From the NCBI RefSeq assembly GCF_000283155.1, contig NW_004454162.1, forward strand, positions 56,332,871 to 56,396,870: DNA of 64,000 nucleotides. Direction: 5' to 3'. This document shows, piece by piece, positions 12,611 through 23,570 of this stretch; position 1 is the stretch's first letter, and the number at the start of each line of letters is the position of its first letter. The translations under genes were made by a program, and so were the position numbers. The DNA is from Ceratotherium simum simum (Eukaryota > Chordata > Mammalia > Perissodactyla > Rhinocerotidae). Below the pieces are notes generated by a model. It had not been told where the DNA came from and did not search any database. It was given only the letters and a program-made list of their open reading frames with translations.

Positions 12611-13337
12611 TTACTACCGTTATTTTGTGTTCTCTATTATAAAACCTCCCTTTTTCTCCTGCCTTCTCTGTTTGATAAACTCTGATGGATTCTTCCAAAC
12701 TGTAAATATGTCTGCCCCCAACTGGCAGCCCTCGTCATAGCCGCTCTCTGAAGAAGGGAGAGGCTGCTGTTTGGGGCAGACCCCGTGGGCAATCGGGGCC
12801 AGCGAGGGGCGTGTGACTCAAGCTGGGCCAATTGGAGGACCCCTTTAAATATAAATGTCCAGGGATTAGAAACATGGAGGTTTTGGAGATTTCATTAGCA
12901 AGAGCAGCTTTCCTGAAGAATGGGTGTGGAGGATAAACCAGGTTGTTTTGTGCTCAGGACTGAATGGGGGGGAAGTTTTTGGAAATAGCATGTTTGATTC
13001 GTTATTCAAGACGTGTGGCTGTGAAGGGAAGGACAGACCAGCTTGTCTCATTGTGGAGATGGAGAGATGGGAAGCCCAGTTTAGATGATTGTACACGTGG
13101 CTGTCAAATTTACCCTGAGCAGTGAGAGGAGTCAGAGTCCTTGGTGAATGTGTGAAAATGGCCAGGACATCAGTGGTCCAACCGGATGACAGAACCTATG
13201 CATAAAAATAAAGCAAGAGTGATGTGGAAGTAGCAGAGTTCACACTCAAATTCTCGCTCTTGAGGGAGAGCTTCAGAGCCCCATCCAACCAGCCTCCTAG
13301 ACGCAGAAGCACAACGAGTCTAAGTGAGCAGGCGTGG
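12611..13337. other. Unassigned sequence
   Basis: Mixed-composition DNA. No gene, repeat or motif can be supported between the MIR and the MLT1 LTR. Confidence 0.5.
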
Positions 13338-13722
13338 TGTTGTGGGGTAATAAATGTGTCCCCCAAATTCATATGTTGATGCCCTAACCCCCAGCACCTC
13401 AGAATGTGACTGTATTTGGAAACAGAGCCTTTAAAGAGCTGATTCAGTTAAAATGGGTCATTAGGGTGGGCCCTAACCCGGTATGACTAGTGTCCTTATA
13501 GGAAGAGGAGATTAGGACACTGACACAGACAGAGGGACAACCAAGTGAGGACACAGCAAGAAGGGGGCCACCTGTGAGCCAAGGAGAGAGGCCTCAGAAG
13601 ATACCACACCTGCCGACACCCTGATCTTGGACTTTTAGCCTCCAGAATTGTGAGAAAGTAAACTCCTGTTGTTTAAACCACAGTCTGTGGTATTCTGTTA
13701 TGGCAGCCCGAACAGACCAACA
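13338..13722 (+). mobile_element. Solo MLT1-type LTR (ERVL-MaLR)
   Basis: This is an MLT1-type LTR on the plus strand. It contains CCCCCAAATTCATATGTTGA, CTAACCCCCAGCACCTCAGA, ATTAGGGTGGGCCCTAA, AGTGTCCTTATAGGAAG, GAGGACACAGCAAGAAGG, GCCTCCAGAATTGTGAGA and TTCTGTTATGGCAGCCCGA. It begins TGT and ends near CCAACA. No internal retroviral region flanks it, so it is a solo LTR. This is an ancient fixed relic with no coding sequence. Confidence 0.85.
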
Positions 13723-16700
13723 CCCATACATAGAGTTAACCAGGATAGGGAGTTGACCAGGTCAGCAGGAACCAAAGACTTTGACAATCATCCCACAGGG
13801 GAGGGGGCCCATCCCCAAACCACCCAGGCAGAGTGCTGGTCCGGGCCAGGCTTCTCCATGTGCTCCTATACAGGCACGTTCTATATGGAAGACGAGGCCG
13901 AGGAGGAACAAGCCGCTCCTCTGTGGGTGCTGGTGGGCATAACAGAAGGCTGGTTCCTGGGGTGGCTCTTTTGAGTACTCAGGGAAATGTCTTAATTCCC
14001 AGGAGACACGGAATTGCTGAGTTAGTAAAGCCTCTGGAGGCTCAGAGGAGACACTGGATCCAAGTGGGGAAGACCAAGCTGGTGAGGAGAAAAGCCACAC
14101 TGAGTCAGGACACCGGGGGCTCTTGTTGGAGCAGTGGCGGCTCCCGGAGTTCCTGCCCTCTGGAGTCTGGCTGACACCACATCATCACCTGAGGGTGCGC
14201 TCTGTCTGAGCTACGAACCATGACCCGAAGTCCCCAGATGCCCTGGGTCGTGAGCACCCATTCCTACCTGAACTTAAAGGTGCCTAGCCAGGTCCAGCAC
14301 CCTGACCCAGGCTGACCCTTATCCCAGGAATGGTGAGTAACACTTATCCAGGAAACTTCCATATGGACCTGACCAAGACGACCTGCATTGGCCGTCGACA
14401 TCACTTGGTGTCCCCCTCTCAGCACTCCTGGAAATACACAAGATGTGAAGCAGAACTTCCCTGGGTTCCTCCGCTTACAACCACTCTGATGGAAGGTACA
14501 GAAAAGAGCTAATTAATAGAGGAAATATAATTACCAACAATGACAAAGTCTGTGAGTCCCCGTGTCCCTCAGGGTATCTGTGTCCTCGTAAAACCACAAT
14601 CGCAGGACAGGAAACGGAGGGACAGGAGAGGTTTTCTGATACCGGACATTCTCGTTCTGTCATTCTCTGTTGATCTGAGACTTGTTCCTAGCAGGTGTCT
14701 GAAGTGTTTTCTTCTGATGATCGCCAGCTCGGTCCCATTCACTCTGTTTCCTGGTTGGGGAACTTCTGTTTTTTTTCCCACTGCCAACTGTGCCTGTTCT
14801 TAGTTTGATCGAATTGTTTTAAACTTTCTCTGTGAGTATGAAACATCTAAAAGTTTATGTACTGACTAATGTGTTTGCAATCTTTCAATTTTTTCTACTC
14901 TATCAACTCAATAAATGATCAAAAGGAGAGTCAGATTTGTCTCTGTTTTTTAAAAGACAATGCCATTTTCAGTAAGATCAAAGTTAAGTCACAATTCAAC
15001 TTAAAAAATGTTGAGAGCGAAATAGAGCGATTCTCCGTGGTGCTTCAGTCCTCTTTCCTTACTGCTGCTGATATTCCTCTACTTCACAGAGTTTCGCAAA
15101 AGGAGTTAGGAGGAGATGTGGACCAGAGCTCCTGCTTGTGGTCTCACCACCTCCTTCGTCTCCTGGACTTGCTGAGATAGAAGAGGAAGTCAGGGGAGGA
15201 TGGGGTGGAGGACACAGAAGAGGTGAGGAGAGGAGAGACAGAGACAGAGAGAGAAGCACAGAGAGAGAGAGACGATAAATGGAGAGGGACTGCTTACGTA
15301 AAGGAGAAACATGCAGGAACCAAAAGAGGCAGGAACCAGGCATTTATAAGGCATCATAATCTTATTATAAATAAGATTTATTTGATCTTATATTTACTTG
15401 CTAGAATACAAGCATAGAGAGTAGGTGCTTTCCTGGGGGGTGGAGAAATGCATGCTGTTTCCAGCCAGGACAGACAAGTCCTTGGAGCGCTTAGCAGCAG
15501 GCTAAACAAACTGTCTTACCTGCCTTGAATGCTCTGAGCAAACTTGCCATTTTTATTTGTGGGCCTCCACGCCGTGGCTCCCAGTGGATCCATGAAGATT
15601 AAATGGTTAGTGAGCTCACGCTCTTGTTGGTGGCAAAGGTAGAGCTAACAGTACGCTGTCGACAGTCTCAGCTTTAGACTGGGCAAGAAAACACTTTGTC
15701 TTCACTCCTATTTTGATGCGAGGGGCCATGCAGAGGACTGAAGGTGGTGCCTGGGCCCAACTCAGCCCACCCAGCTGCTGGGGCCTGGCCGGGGTATGGA
15801 AAAGGGGCGAGGGGCCATCTGGCCAGCTGACACTGGACCTCAAGCCATAGAGCCCATTCTCCTCCAGCCAGGCTCTGCTTCACCTGCAAAGGGAGGAGAA
15901 GTGGTGGGGAGTGCTTCTGTGTCCTCGTGGAACGCGCTTTCCTACAAGGCGAGAAGAACAGCAGCCTGCCTGATGTTCCCCAGAAAGACGTCCATCCCCT
16001 CCAAGGACCCAAGTGCCTTTCCTTGCCCTGATCTGTGGCTCCATCATATTGCTCCAGACCAGGGCCCTCCACGCATCTGCCTCATCCCTTCAGTCTGGCC
16101 ATGGCCTCAAGCCTGGACCAACAATCCGGGGCAGCAGGGAGATGAAAATCTATTATGAAAATGGTCACTTTCCTCTGCTCTCCCCACCCCCACTCTCCTC
16201 CCAAAGGTTTGTTCACCTGTTCGATGTCAAGCTAATGACTCTAAATCCCAGACGTGTCATGCTCAGTTAGTGAATAACAGACTGTCAAATAGAGCAATAA
16301 ATCTTCTCGCTCGGTGACTGCTGTGCGGAGCCATCAAACCACAGCACTCGCGTACCCACTAATTCTGTGTGATGAGTGAGGCTGGTGGAGCCCCTCGTCC
16401 TCCAGGGACTAGTATCAAGGTGCAAACATATTGAGATGGGATGATTGCTGGATCAGCCCTGTTTCCCCAGCCCCTCAGTTCACGACTGGAAATCCACAGG
16501 CAATCTGCCACGAGAGCACTGCTAATGACGTTGCCCCAACGCCTCTTTGGAATCTCTCTCCTTCCTGAGATTCCAACAACTTTTTCAGAGACTAGCATGG
16601 TCCTGGCAAACTGGTGGTTTGAATTGCTACATGAGGTTGTTTTTAATGCTGGGATTCCTTCATTTTCCTTTCTTAGGTGATAAGAGGTGGGGCTTTTCTA

Positions 16701-17075
16701 TAACCCCCTTCTCCAGGGACTCACCATCCAGAATGTCGGGGCTTCCCTTTTCTCCCATTAGGTTTACTCCCTTAGCCCCTCTAGAGGAGAGACGGCAGTG
16801 AACTGGCATTCATAAGAACCAGGAATAGAATAGGATAGATTCACAAGGTCCAGCCAAAAATATCGTTAGCTCCATAACCCTTGTAGATGGTTATATTTCT
16901 CCTTATTCTAGGTGAGATTGTCTCCAGGAAGGGAAACAAAAGTCACCTATTGCCATATTTGCCACCAAATGAATATGACCCAGAGTGGTGAGGGGATGGG
17001 AATTCTGTGCACGTCTGTGCTATGAGTAACGAATATTTAGAGCCTTTATCTGAATATCCCTAAGAGTATCTCTCA
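13723..17075. other. Unassigned sequence with a GA-rich tract
   Basis: No gene or named transposon is recognised. A purine-rich GA/AGAG stretch runs from about 15180 to 15290. Frames of up to 132 codons (15674-16072 minus) overlap others on the opposite strand and lack domains, so I treat them as chance. Composition is near 50% GC in places without CpG clustering. Confidence 0.5.
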
Positions 17076-17296
17076 CTCAATGGCTAAAAGCAGAGAATCT
17101 GGACAGATGGCTGGGGTGTGAATCCTGCCTCCGTTGCACGACCCTGAGCATGTGACTTCAACAACACTCTGTGCCTCAATCTCCACAGCATAGTAGTAGC
17201 GCTTACTTCGTAAAGCTGGTGGCCTGTCAAACGAGATAATGCCTGTAGAGCACTCAGCACTGCGTGGTACAGAGTAGGCAGTCAGAATGGAGTAGG
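17076..17296 (+). repeat. MIR SINE
   Basis: Phrases match MIR: GGGGTGTGAATCCTGCCTCC, GACCCTGAGCATGTGACTTC, TGTGCCTCAATCTCCACAG, CTGTAGAGCACTCAGCACTG and ACAGAGTAGGCAGTCAG. It is near full length and diverged. Confidence 0.8.
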
Positions 17297-17398
17297 AATT
17301 GCCAGGACAATTGCACTGAGGATCAGGATTTCAGGGTTTAATGTTCATTGTTGCTCTTGGCTTATTATTTTACCTTTGGCAATCATTTACTACTCCTA

Positions 17399-17407
17399 TG
17401 TGTGTGC

Positions 17408-17448
<41 letters not shown>
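17399..17448. repeat. (TG)n microsatellite
   Basis: An uninterrupted TG run covers 17411-17448 (19 units), preceded by imperfect TG units from 17399. The length and purity predict length polymorphism. Alternating purine-pyrimidine DNA can adopt Z-form. Confidence 0.97.
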
Positions 17449-17449
<1 letters not shown>

Positions 17450-18364
17450 TGCTGTGTTTTTTAAAATCAGCACTTCTATCAGAATTGGGAGACGTAGAAC
17501 TGGGATTTGACTGTGCTCACTTTGGGAGAAATACAGTGATGTTAGCAATCAGCACATCCAGGCAGAAAGAAATTCCTTTACATCTTTCTAGTCTGCTTGT
17601 CCTTTTGTCTTTTCTCTACCCCTAGAATAAGAGAATCATATCTTGAGAAGGATGTGGAGGTAGAGATCTTCAGATAGAGCACTGCTGTTCACCTCCTCTT
17701 ACTCTAAGATGAAAGTTTCAGTATAGACAGGGAAATTAGCACCCAAGTGCAGGCTTTTCCAATAATTGATTCCCCAATTTACTTGGGTCCCATAGAAGCT
17801 ACTATAGATGAAGTGAAATGTGTTTTAACATTTTCAGTTTGACTTTCTGGCAAATTCACTATGTAACTGGGTCCAGAATTGGTCCTCTTTAGACGAAAAT
17901 TTTCTGTTTTCACATAGAAACTGTTAGATTGCCTGTCTATCCCAACCCCAGCTCAAGTATTAAGTGTGCTGCTTCTAAAACCATAGACGGCTTGTTCCAT
18001 GCCAACTTTTATTTGCCTCCATAAACTCCTACACAGTTAACAATCCACAATATGCCTCCTGTAGATTCCATAGTGAACTGATGACTGAAAGGAACTGTTA
18101 AACTCAAAATCCCAAAGACATCATCTGCCCTGTGCTTTTCTAGAAAGCCTAGACTCCCTCCTGGCTTTGGGTTTTCCGTTATGATGGCCTATGGCAGAGC
18201 GATGACCCAAGAAGATGCGTTCACTCAGGCCACACTCTCTGTCTGCCGAGGGGTGCTTGACGCTTGTGCAGGGCGGGGTTGGGGGTCTGCTCACAGAATT
18301 AAATATTTCTTATACCAAAGAGCTCTTGGTGTGACTTCTTTTAGAGGAGCCCTGAAGTAGGGAC
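17449..18364. other. Unassigned sequence
   Basis: No recognisable gene or repeat family. Ordinary AT-leaning composition. Confidence 0.5.
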
Positions 18365-18520
18365 AGAACAAGCTCTGACTTCCACTTACAGCTCTGTGAC
18401 CCTGGGAAGTCACATAAGTTCTCCGAATCTCAGTTTCCTCCTGTGAGATGCAGTGTGAAAGGTGGTGATGAGCTGATGTGCACGACTTCCCAGCACATGG
18501 TAGTAACTCGACCAGTAAGA
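18365..18520 (+). repeat. MIR SINE fragment
   Basis: CTCTGTGACCCTGGGAAGTC, ACATAAGTTCTCCGAATCTC and AGTTTCCTCCTGTGAGATG match the MIR core. CAGCACATGGTAGTAACTC matches its 3' part. Confidence 0.75.
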
Positions 18521-18889
18521 GCTATTCTGAGGCTTATCACTCAGTGAACACGTTACCTGAGAGACAGAGACAAAGCTACGTCAAGACAATGGCCTGGGAT
18601 GAAGGACATGATTCATTCATTCAATTCTTCAGGGTCCAAGTAAGCACGTGCAGGTGGCTCATTTAATGAGGTGACAAGGTTTATGTTGAGTGAGGACCCT
18701 GGCTTGAACCTATTCGATCAGGGTGAAAAGGCATTAAAGACATGTTTCATTTAGCAACATACCTTTTCCAAGACCAGGATGCCCAAATCTTCAGACGCTG
18801 CTGACTTCTCCTTAACACCTGACATGGAAGCTCTTCCTCGCACAGGTCCTTCGGTATTTACGGTAAGATGAGTTCCCTCCTTGTCTCAA

Positions 18890-19370
18890 AACTAGGATCA
18901 TAACATAATAACTAAATATTTGAAGCAACATGCAAGTCCACCAACAAGAGAATGAATAAATTGTGGTTTGTTAATATAGTAGAATAGTGTAGAGCAGTTG
19001 TAAATTAACGAACTAGATCTACAAGTGTCATTCAAAGATAGGCAGGGTGCATAAAGCAAGTTGCAGAATACCAGATAAAGAAGAATATAATTCATATAAA
19101 GGTTAAAAAAGAAGGGGGTTTATATTGTTTATGGATGCATAATTACCCAGTAAACAGAAAAAATGTACCTTAAGGCTAGAGTAAAAATACGAAAACATCT
19201 TGGAGATAGGCCATCACCAACTGCGGGAGACTGGTGGCCTTTGGAGAGAGACGAAGGAAGACCATAGGGATTGCCACAAACGGGGCCATAATTATATTTT
19301 GTTTCTTCAAACGAAAGATTTAGTGTACAAATAAATGTATAAACCAGCGACGTGAAATAATTTTTATACT
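18890..19370 (+). mobile_element. Old L1 (L1ME-class) 3' end
   Basis: GAATGAATAAATTGTGGTTT, a TAGAATAGTGTAGAGCAG stretch, GTTGCAGAATACCAGATAAA and AATATAATTCATATAAAGG follow the ancient L1 3'-end order. They are followed by the typical 'ggcctttggagagagac' and a 3' A/T-rich end. No open frame remains. Confidence 0.65.
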
Positions 19371-20325
19371 ACTTTTTAGATTATTTTCGACGGTTTGGTT
19401 TATAGAAAGAAATGACAGTCTATTTCTGTTAAAAGCTGCCATGTTCTGTTTAAGAGCATTTTAGACATTCAAATTCTGATTTTAGCCTAGTTTTGTACGT
19501 TTGAGTCCCCGATAAGGAGCGGCTCTACAGAAAGCACCATTCCTTCCTCACATCCTGTGAGGGACAGCTTCTTTCACGGCCGTTGGATGGGAACCTCAAG
19601 CTTTGCTTCCCTCTTGTTCTTTCCTCCCTTCTTCACGCTGGCGGGCTCTCCTGGGGTTGCCATTTTCAGGGAAGACAGATTGGGGCTTTTTTTGACCCTG
19701 GGCGCCACTCTCAGGTATGGTCTGAGCCCTTACGTGAGACTTTCCTTCCCCGTGCCCCTCCAGGTCAGTGCTCCCAGCTCCCACCTCCAGGGCCACAGAA
19801 GGCAGAGACTCCCCAGGATTCCCCTGTGCCCCTCCGCCAGACCTCTACTAGACTGGGAGTGATCTGTGTCACAGCAGATCATTCCCGGAGAAGGATTCCA
19901 AGGAGATAAGCCACAGATTTGAGCAGGGACACAGATCAATTTACAGGGTACTTGTAAGGAACATAAATTAGAAAAAAGGTAATAGTTACATTTCCTCACA
20001 GATCAGACCTGCCTATGTCCCCCTCCTGCTTTTAGGGACAGTTGTGGGGGAGGATAGAGGTGACATAGGAGGCAAGCTGACCACCTTTGGATCAGAGAGA
20101 CAATCAAAGGCTTGAGAAAAGGCCATTTTAAAGCTATTTAGTGCCAAGCTAACTAGAGCCCTGAGTCCAAAGATGAGTCCGGATTATATAAAATGAAAGT
20201 TTTATAGTAAATTAGTGTTATATATTATACTCAGGAAGGGAATTTAAAAAAAAAATTAAGAAAAAATTGTACCTGGGAATTTCTACACACTATAAATTTT
20301 ATTCTAAATTGTGTGTCATCTTTTA
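19371..20325. other. Unassigned sequence
   Basis: No repeat or gene is identified. Overlapping frames on both strands around 19557-19999 reflect a GC-richer stretch and have no recognisable domain. Confidence 0.5.
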
Positions 20326-20329
20326 GAAT

Positions 20330-20585
20330 ACATTAATTGGTCATTAGTACATCTTTACACACAGATGCTTAAATAAAGATTTCTATGGACTGGAATAAAC
20401 CACCCAACTCTATGTCTGACGATTAATTGCTCAATTAATGAATAACTTAGCTGTTCAGTCCGTAAGGACATAATCATGATGCAATGTCGGCTTGGCAGTA
20501 GCGTGTCCCAATTGTACATCAGCCTCGTCAGCAGGCTGCTGTTACTCTCACAAATTAAAACCAATAGAAAAGCCGTCAGAAACCC
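20330..20585. promoter_or_regulatory. Candidate conserved regulatory block with paired homeodomain sites
   Basis: This unique block is rich in TAAT-type homeodomain cores. It includes the inverted pair ATTAATTG-CT-CAATTAAT at 20422-20439, plus ATTAATTGG at 20333-20341, CATTAGTAC and a second AATTAAAACCAAT cluster near 20553. Such clustering is typical of developmental enhancers, but AT-rich DNA can generate it by chance. Assignment as regulatory is an inference from texture alone, since no alignment was available. Confidence 0.3.
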
Positions 20586-22185
20586 TCAATGACTCTCTTC
20601 AGAACTGGGGCTGAGGAGCAAACGCCGGCCATCGGGAGCCGCTGAGCCTTCTTGACTGACGCTGTCATCCTGATCTACCTCGTGGTCTGGCCAGTCTTCA
20701 TGTCTGTTCTTGAAGAAGTTGTTGCTTCACTTTTGGTATTGCCAGAAGACACAGCAAATGCTTGCTGCACATGTATTTTGAAAATATCTTAAGCAAGCTA
20801 TTCTCAGCTTGACATCATCAGGCTCAGGCTCTGACTCGGCTTCTTCCTTCTCCAGCCACAGCACCTGTGAAGTCTCGTGCACTCCCCCAGTCTGCATTCA
20901 CGCCTTCCCTGGGGCTCCCCCAGCAGGTACTCGAAATTCTTTGCAGCCCCTCTTTTTCATTGTACTTTTTAAAGAGTTAATAGTTCGTCTGTCAGTGTCT
21001 TCCTGCAACCCTGGAACACAGGACAAGCTGAGAATTCAGGGGGTGATGGAGGAGCCCAGACTCCAGTGAGCAAGAGCTGTGGTCATCATCTCAACAACTT
21101 TATTTAATTTAAAAAGCAAGACCCAGTCAAGGGTGTCAACCTTGCCAGTCTTCATGGAGGTGAAATTCCTTGTGTTTTTTCCCTTCCCCATTCTACCACA
21201 AGCACTGCGTGATGTGGGATGCCAAGCTGTCCGAACATTGTGGCAGGTTAATTCCTGCCCATTAGTGGTATATGATTGCTAAGGTCAATGGAAATTATTA
21301 AAAAAAAAAAAAAAAAAAAAAAGGATCAGCTTTTGGAGTGGTATACAGATTTTTAGATTTAGACTTAACTTAGGTTTCAGCAAATTTGTAAATCCCAGAA
21401 TCCTGTCAGTCTGAAATCCCATGCAAAAATCTCATGGGCAAGTTCTAATATTAAATTAAGAAAAGATTTTAGGAGGTTAGAAATCCACAAAGAACAATGT
21501 AGATTTCTGTTATTTAAATTTTAAAAATATGTTAAAATTAGCGTTATTTATCTTCTGTATGCTTGTTTCTTCAGAGTGTAGAAGTAACGAGAGGGAATCT
21601 TTATATATTCAATGTCATTCCCTTGGAAATTTAACTTGTAACTATGCAACGACCCACAAGGCACTCAGTTTCAAACTATGCTTCCCTTTCAGCCTTGATG
21701 ACTTGCCCTGGCTCACACATCTCTACTTTGTGAACTCTTGTTTATTCCACTCTGTGGCTCTTGTCTTTGGAGAAAATCAGAAGTAAAAGGAAGACATGCT
21801 CTCAAGAAGTAGTAAGTTTAAGTGGAGAAAGGCAAAATAACCATCTTTCCAAATTCTGATCGCAACCACGTTTATAACCTTCTCTCCCTCCAAGTCTACC
21901 ACTAAATTTAAATATTGCAAAACTGTCTTGCTTAAGTTAATCTTTTCTTAGTTCCTCTGAACTTATGAGCAACTGAAATAAAAGAATTCGTTCATATAAT
22001 TATAAATGTAAATAATTGGAGGGGAAAAAAACTTTTATTAAGAGAAATTCATTAAATAAATCCCTATTACTCAATGTCATTAAAAAATACTACCTGCATA
22101 TTAACACATATATTAACACATACATATGAACGTATATATTCCATGCATTAACGTGGAAGGTGACTGTAATATGTTTTCTCCTCTG
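20586..22185. other. Unassigned sequence with an A23 tract
   Basis: An uninterrupted run of 23 A residues lies at 21300-21322. The sequence upstream shows no SINE, no processed gene I recognise and no AATAAA close to the tract. The remainder, including AT-rich DNA at 21480-22130, has no assignable features. Confidence 0.55.
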
Positions 22186-22189
22186 ACCA

Positions 22190-22660
22190 CGTCTTCCACC
22201 ACACTCTCCACTGTTCGAGGTGCTTTAGCCACACTCGTCGTCTTCGGTCCAGTCGTGCCGTGCTTGTTGCCACTTCGAGTGTCGCCTTTGCACCTGCTCT
22301 TCTATCTGTTCAGGACACTTTTCCCTAAGATTGCTGCATGGCTGCCTTTTCCTCAGCATTCTGTCATTTGCAGAAATGGCTCCTTAGAGAGGCCTTCTCT
22401 CACCACCTAGGTTAGGTGGCCATACACCTTCACCCCACGCCCAGCAATCTCACTAGCTTTCCACATTTTCTTCGTGGCATTTCCCGTTCTAAAATTGCTT
22501 TCTATGTGCATTTACTTGTATGCAGTATTGTCTGTCTCCTGCCTTTAGAATACGTTATCAAGGTCAGGGCCTTGGTCGACTTTGTCCACCATTCTATCTC
22601 CAGTGCTTGGGAAAACCACGTGGTAGGGAGTAGGCACTTGATGGATGCTTGGGAATAAAT
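22190..22660 (+). repeat. L2 LINE 3' end, near complete
   Basis: The L2 3' region is well preserved on the plus strand: CCTTTGCACCTGCTCTTCTA, GAGAGGCCTTCTCTCACCAC, TTTACTTGTATGCAGTATTG, GTCTGTCTCCTGCCTTTAGA, ATCTCCAGTGCTTGG and AGGGAGTAGGCACTTGATGG. Its usual terminal tail of aataaa/tgaatga units runs directly into the 38-bp minisatellite. Confidence 0.82.
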
Positions 22661-22954
22661 TAATAAAGGAATTGATGACTATGACCTTGGGAATAAATTA
22701 CTAAAGGAATCGATGACTATGACCTTGGGAATAAATTACTAAAGGAATCAATCACTACGACCTTGAGAATAAATTAATAAAGGAATTGATGAATACAACC
22801 TTGGGAGTAAATTAATAAAGAAATCAATGACTATGACCTTGGGAATAAATTAGTAAAGGAATCAATAACTAAGACCTTGGGAATAAATTAATAAAGGATT
22901 CGATCACTATGACCTTGGGAATAAATTACTACAGGAACAGATGACATTGACCTT
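22651..22954. repeat. Minisatellite: eight 38-bp units
   Basis: The unit begins GGGAATAAATTAATAAAGGA and ends with ATGACCTT. Unit starts at 22651, 22689, 22727, 22765, 22803, 22841, 22879 and 22917 are spaced exactly 38 bp apart, and the next GGG at 22955 starts unique MIR sequence. Units differ by a few substitutions and no indels. The first half resembles the AATAAA-type tail of the L2 on its left. The end (ATGACCTTGGG) is identical to the start of the MIR on its right. Confidence 0.95.
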
Positions 22955-23105
22955 GGGCAGGTTGCTCAAGCTTCCTCAGTTTCCTCATTGGTAAAACCAG
23001 GATAAATAGCGCCTACTTCATGGTGATGTTGTAAATATTAAATAAGAAAATGGCCATGAAATCTTGTACAGGGCCTAGCACACGGCAGCTGTGTTAGATC
23101 CTTTC
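22940..23105 (+). repeat. MIR SINE
   Basis: GACCTTGGGCAGGTTGCTCA, GTTTCCTCATTGGTAAAACC, AGCGCCTACTTCATGGTGAT and GGGCCTAGCACACGGCAG follow MIR from its core to its 3' end. The 5' half is replaced by the adjoining minisatellite. Confidence 0.85.
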
Positions 23106-23239
23106 CTGCCTTCTCTCCTGGCTTCTCAGCTGGGCCCCAGAGCTTTGCATGGAGTGGAAGTATTCCTCCCTCCCCACATCCAAAACTTACTCTTGTAGGA
23201 AATATGAACCTCATGCCACAAGTTTAGGTAGGCAAGGAC

Positions 23240-23570
23240 ATAAGATGCTTTTTATATTCAATTTAATTTTTATTGTTTGCCTGCATTGCTGCTGGGTGAC
23301 ATAGATCCATCTCAGTCAATCGAGGGTGCGTTCATGGGTCAGTCTCTGAGCTCTCTCCTCAGTTCCACTGGTCCATTAGTCTGTTCTTGAGCCAATACCA
23401 TGACAATTTTTATTTCTGTGGTTTATAGTATACCTTCATATTCGATAGGACAAGACTCACTTCTTTGTCCTTCTTTGTAAAAATTGATTTAACCATTTGT
23501 GAACTTTAATTTTTTCACATGTCTTAGAAGGAGTTCATTAAACCCCAGTTGAGATTTAAACTCTCCTTTT
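23240..23570 (-). mobile_element. L1 ORF2 fragment
   Basis: CCACTGGTCCATTAGTCTGT, GAGCCAATACCATGACAATT and TGTGGTTTATAGTATACC are the reverse complement of the L1 ORF2 region coding the segment after the RT domain. It is heavily mutated with no open frame. Confidence 0.7.

Noticed and set aside
22651..22954. The regular 38-bp array as a CRISPR array
   Set aside because: Adjacent units are repeated throughout with no unique spacers, and the context is a mammalian L2/MIR junction. It is a minisatellite.
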